A stretch of DNA of 64,000 bases, taken from positions 21,032 to 85,031 of the forward strand of contig NZ_AEYE02000034.1 in the NCBI RefSeq assembly GCF_000298315.2. Direction: 5' to 3'. The translations under genes and the position numbers were made by a program. The notes beneath the pieces are model-generated. The model did not search any database. It worked only from the letters and a program-made list of their open reading frames with translations, and was not told the DNA's origin. Every line of letters starts with the position of its first letter. The stretch's first letter is position 1. This document shows, in pieces, positions 61,611 to 64,000 of this stretch. Origin of the DNA: Rhizobium grahamii CCGE 502. GTDB lineage: Bacteria; Pseudomonadota; Alphaproteobacteria; Rhizobiales; Rhizobiaceae.

Positions 61611-63893
61611 TCACGCCTGTCCCATCGTCTGGCTGTCGACCGTGACCTGGCCGGGCTCGATGGCGGCGAGGATGAAGTCCTCAGCGGTCAGCTCGTGATG
61701 GCCGCGCAGCAGGATCTGCAGGTCGTCGTCATGGTCGAGGTCGACGATGGTGCGCACGACGGTGCGGGTGTCGTCGCCGAGCGCCTCGTAGATGAAGGTG
61801 ACCGAGCCGATCTGCGGCGTGTCGCCGTCGATCTGCAGGCCGGCGAAGGTCAGCGTGCCGTACTGGCCAAGCGCGGAGAGATCGATGCGGTCGCCGACGC
61901 CGAAGTCGAGGATCTCGTCATGGCCGGCGCCGTCGTTCGCAAGGCTTGCGACCGACTGGAAGACGAAGACATCGTCGCCGTCGCCGCCAACCAGCACGTT
62001 GACCCTGGCCGAGGCGATGATCGTGTCGTCGCCGGAGCCGCAGCTGGCATTCTCGACGTCGAGGAGTGCGTCGTCGCCGATCTCCGCACCGGAAGCCTCG
62101 CCGCGCTCGAGATCGATGACGACACCGAGCACGGTGGCCGAGGCATCGTAGCAGTCGCTGCCGCTGCCGCCGTCCATCCGGTCGTCGCCGTCATCACCGC
62201 CGTTGCCGCTGCGGGCGAGCACGATGAAGACGTCGTCGCCGCTGCCGCCGTCGAGCCGGTCGTCACCGTCGCCGCCGACCAGGTGGTCGTCGCCACTGCG
62301 CCCGGCCACCTGATCGTCGCCACCCCCGCCATAAAGGATGTCGGTGCCGCTGCCGCCGGAGAACCGATCGTCGCCGGAGCCGCCATGAATGGTCTCGAAG
62401 CCAAGGATCGTATCGCGGCCGATCTCCTCTCCCTCGGCATAGCCGGCCTCGATGTCGGCGATCACCATCTTGACCAGCGCCGACAGGTCGAGCGTGTCGC
62501 AGCCCGCACCCCCGTCATAGACGTCGTTGCCATCATGGCTGCCGGCATCCAGTCCGCTGGCGGCGGGAGGGCCGAGCACGATGACGACATCGTCGCCAGC
62601 CCCGCCCGAGACCACATCGTCGCCGGCCCCTCCGGTCATCTGGTCATCACCGGCGCCGCCGGTGATCTGGTCGGCCCCGTCACCGCCAATCACCGTGTCG
62701 TCGCCGGCTCCGGCAGTCATCTGGTCGTCGCCGGCGCCGCCCTCCAGGCAGTTATCGGCGGCGTCGCCGCCAATCGTATCGTCACCGGCGCTGCCGATGA
62801 CGTTCTCGATGCCATCAAGGCTGTCGCTGCCGATATCGGTACCGGTGGCGGTGCCTGATGCAAGGTCGACATCGACGGCTGACGTCGCGCCGCTGGCGTC
62901 GTAGGTGTCGCTGCCCTCGCCGCCGACATAGGTGTCGTTGCCGTCGCTGACAGGCGTGCCCGCGGCCTGCTGCGTCAGGTCCTCGCCAAGCAGGCCGACC
63001 CTGAAGGTATCGTCGCCGGCCTCGCCGAGCGCCACGTCCGTGCCGAGGCCGCCCGTCAGTGCGTCGTCGCCCGCGCCGCCTTCGATCAGATCGTCGCCGG
63101 CCTTGCCGGCAAGCTGGTCGTCGCCAGCCCCGCCCTGCAGATGGTTGCCGCCACCGTCGCCGCTAATCGTGTCGTCATCGCCGCTGCCGATGACATTCTC
63201 GATGCCATCAAGGCTGTCGCTGCCGATGTCGGTACCGGTGGCGGTGCCGGATGCAAGGTCGACGGTAACGGCGGCCGTTGCGCCGCCGGCGTCATAGGTG
63301 TCGCTGCCCTCGCCGCCGACATAGGTGTCGTTGCCGTCGGAGGTGGAGGTTGACGTGCCCGCCGCTTCCTGGCGCAGGTCCTCGCTGAGCAGCCCGACCC
63401 GGAAGCTATCGTTGCCCGCGCCGCCGAGCGCCACGTCCTTGCCGAGGCCACCGGTCAGCAGGTCATTGCCGGCGCCGCCTTCCAGCAGGTCGTCGCCGGC
63501 CTCGCCGAAGAGCTGATCGTCGCCGTCATCCCCCATCAGGTGGTCGTTGCCGGCGCCGCCGAACAGCCGGTCGTGGCCCCCCTCGCCGATCAGGCTGTCA
63601 TTGCCTTCGTCGCCGAACAGGTCGTCATTGCCCTCGCCGCCGAACAGCACGTCGTTGCCAAGCCCGCCGAACAGACGGTCGTTGCCGGCCTCGCCATGGA
63701 TCAGGTCATCGCCGTCGCCGCCGAAGACGGTGTCGTCGCCGGACCCGGCAAACACCACGTCACGGCCCTCGCGAGCATGGACGAAGTCGTCGCCATCCTT
63801 CAGCGAGATGATGTCGTTATCAGGCGTGCCGAGCAGCCGGTCGTCGCCGTCGGGGCGCTGCCGTTTTGTCGGGGGTCGAAGACCTCCTCTCAT
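61611..63893 (-). CDS. RTX-type calcium-binding repeat protein
   Basis: 760 residues built almost wholly of nonapeptide repeats GGxGxDxLx (for example GGDGDDLIHGEAGNDRLFGGLGNDVLFGG), which bind calcium in a beta-roll after export by type I secretion. Two long tandem units near DGNDTYVGGEGSDTYDA...ATGTDIGSDSLDGIENVIGS recur 131 codons apart. The C-terminal 100 residues are less repetitive (SVTFIYEALGDDTRTVVRTIVDLDHDDDLQILLRG) and likely hold the secretion signal. ATG 63893 lacks a good ribosome site; a 5' extension or decay cannot be excluded. It is upstream of hlyD on the same strand, 133 nt apart. Confidence 0.9.
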   Translation of the reverse strand: MRGGLRPPTKRQRPDGDDRLLGTPDNDIISLKDGDDFVHAREGRDVVFAGSGDDTVFGGDGDDLIHGEAGNDRLFGGLGNDVLFGGEGNDDLFGDEGNDSLIGEGGHDRLFGGAGNDHLMGDDGDDQLFGEAGDDLLEGGAGNDLLTGGLGKDVALGGAGNDSFRVGLLSEDLRQEAAGTSTSTSDGNDTYVGGEGSDTYDAGGATAAVTVDLASGTATGTDIGSDSLDGIENVIGSGDDDTISGDGGGNHLQGGAGDDQLAGKAGDDLIEGGAGDDALTGGLGTDVALGEAGDDTFRVGLLGEDLTQQAAGTPVSDGNDTYVGGEGSDTYDASGATSAVDVDLASGTATGTDIGSDSLDGIENVIGSAGDDTIGGDAADNCLEGGAGDDQMTAGAGDDTVIGGDGADQITGGAGDDQMTGGAGDDVVSGGAGDDVVIVLGPPAASGLDAGSHDGNDVYDGGAGCDTLDLSALVKMVIADIEAGYAEGEEIGRDTILGFETIHGGSGDDRFSGGSGTDILYGGGGDDQVAGRSGDDHLVGGDGDDRLDGGSGDDVFIVLARSGNGGDDGDDRMDGGSGSDCYDASATVLGVVIDLERGEASGAEIGDDALLDVENASCGSGDDTIIASARVNVLVGGDGDDVFVFQSVASLANDGAGHDEILDFGVGDRIDLSALGQYGTLTFAGLQIDGDTPQIGSVTFIYEALGDDTRTVVRTIVDLDHDDDLQILLRGHHELTAEDFILAAIEPGQVTVDSQTMGQA

Positions 63894-63949
63894 CCATCAA
63901 AGCGATCTCATCGAACGCCTGAGCGCGTTCCTCTCAAAAGGTAGATGTC

Positions 63950-64000
63950 ATGATCAAGAAACTCGCATTTTGCGGGGCTCTCGCCGTATTGGCTAAAAAA
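63950..64000 (+). CDS. Start of an exported protein (3' end outside window)
   Basis: Seventeen codons: MIKKLAFCGALAVLAKK. This looks like the first half of a signal peptide (basic start, hydrophobic core). AAAAGGTAG eight to twelve bases upstream is a plausible ribosome site. The function cannot be judged; it diverges from the RTX gene. Confidence 0.45.
   Translation, partial: MIKKLAFCGALAVLAKK

Noticed and set aside
60359-62858. Long plus-strand open frames (428 and 758 codons) across hlyD and the RTX gene
   Set aside because: They have low-complexity Asp/Val/Ala/Ser composition caused by GC-rich repeats on the other strand; the minus-strand proteins match known families.
61611-63893. Regularly spaced repeats as a CRISPR array
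   Set aside because: The period is 27 nt in codon phase and translates to RTX nonapeptides; there are no unique spacers.
63540-63996. Plus-strand frames at the right end
   Set aside because: They are antisense to the RTX repeats and show the same repeat artefact.

Overview
The window looks like a GC-rich segment of a secondary replicon (plasmid or chromid) from a Rhizobiaceae-type alphaproteobacterium. The evidence is a repABC-family repA-repB partition operon with two identical parS-like palindromes, an RHE_PE00001-type plasmid protein beside it, a complete aerobic cobFGHIJKLM cluster, and rhizobial-style polysaccharide and copper genes. No rRNA, tRNA or CRISPR was recognised.

Positions 1-24100 form a surface-polysaccharide locus. 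A tightly overlapping minus-strand operon (1-4176) encodes a nucleotide-sugar epimerase/dehydratase, two hexapeptide acyltransferases, a DegT-type sugar aminotransferase and a Gfo/Idh/MocA oxidoreductase: an N-acylated amino-sugar pathway. Five glycosyltransferases, a Wzy-like polymerase, an asparagine-synthase-like protein, a helical-repeat protein and an exported beta-helix protein follow. wecB, wecC and wecG imply synthesis and transfer of N-acetylmannosaminuronic acid. Between wecB and wecC lies an intact IS66 element (9561-12109) with an 8-bp target duplication; it landed in the remains of an older IS1380-type transposase.

Positions 24850-28400 hold a periplasmic copper module (DUF2946-like protein, PCu(A)C chaperone, CopC, CopD), a HupE-like protein and a single-domain response regulator. 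A giant thioester alpha-2-macroglobulin overlaps pbpC (28623-36169), the usual pairing for envelope defence and repair. A copper P-type ATPase (37557-40052) has a well-formed MerR/HmrR-type promoter. An ECF sigma/anti-sigma pair and a Bax-inhibitor-like protein end at a strong terminator.

Positions 42328-45910 carry the partition locus: repA and repB, with no repC where repC normally sits. Divergent from it is the cob cluster (45979-53027), in which cobK is inverted and shares its start-codon bases with cobL. The region to 58287 has a TIM-barrel isomerase-like gene, an orphan LuxR regulator with a degenerate receiver behind an AT-rich leader, a fatty-acid-hydroxylase/sterol-desaturase-like protein, an EamA transporter and a NarL-type response regulator.

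The right end (58900-64000) has a decayed AbiEi-like/HipA module whose two inverted operator copies remain well preserved, then a type I secretion adaptor (HlyD) and a 760-residue RTX-type calcium-binding protein, and the start of a truncated exported protein. The candidates for unusual biology are the repC-less partition locus with parS in the shared repA/cobF control region, the decayed toxin-antitoxin module, the ManNAcA module split by IS66 with a possible uronamide-forming partner, and the LuxR gene with its structured AT-rich leader.
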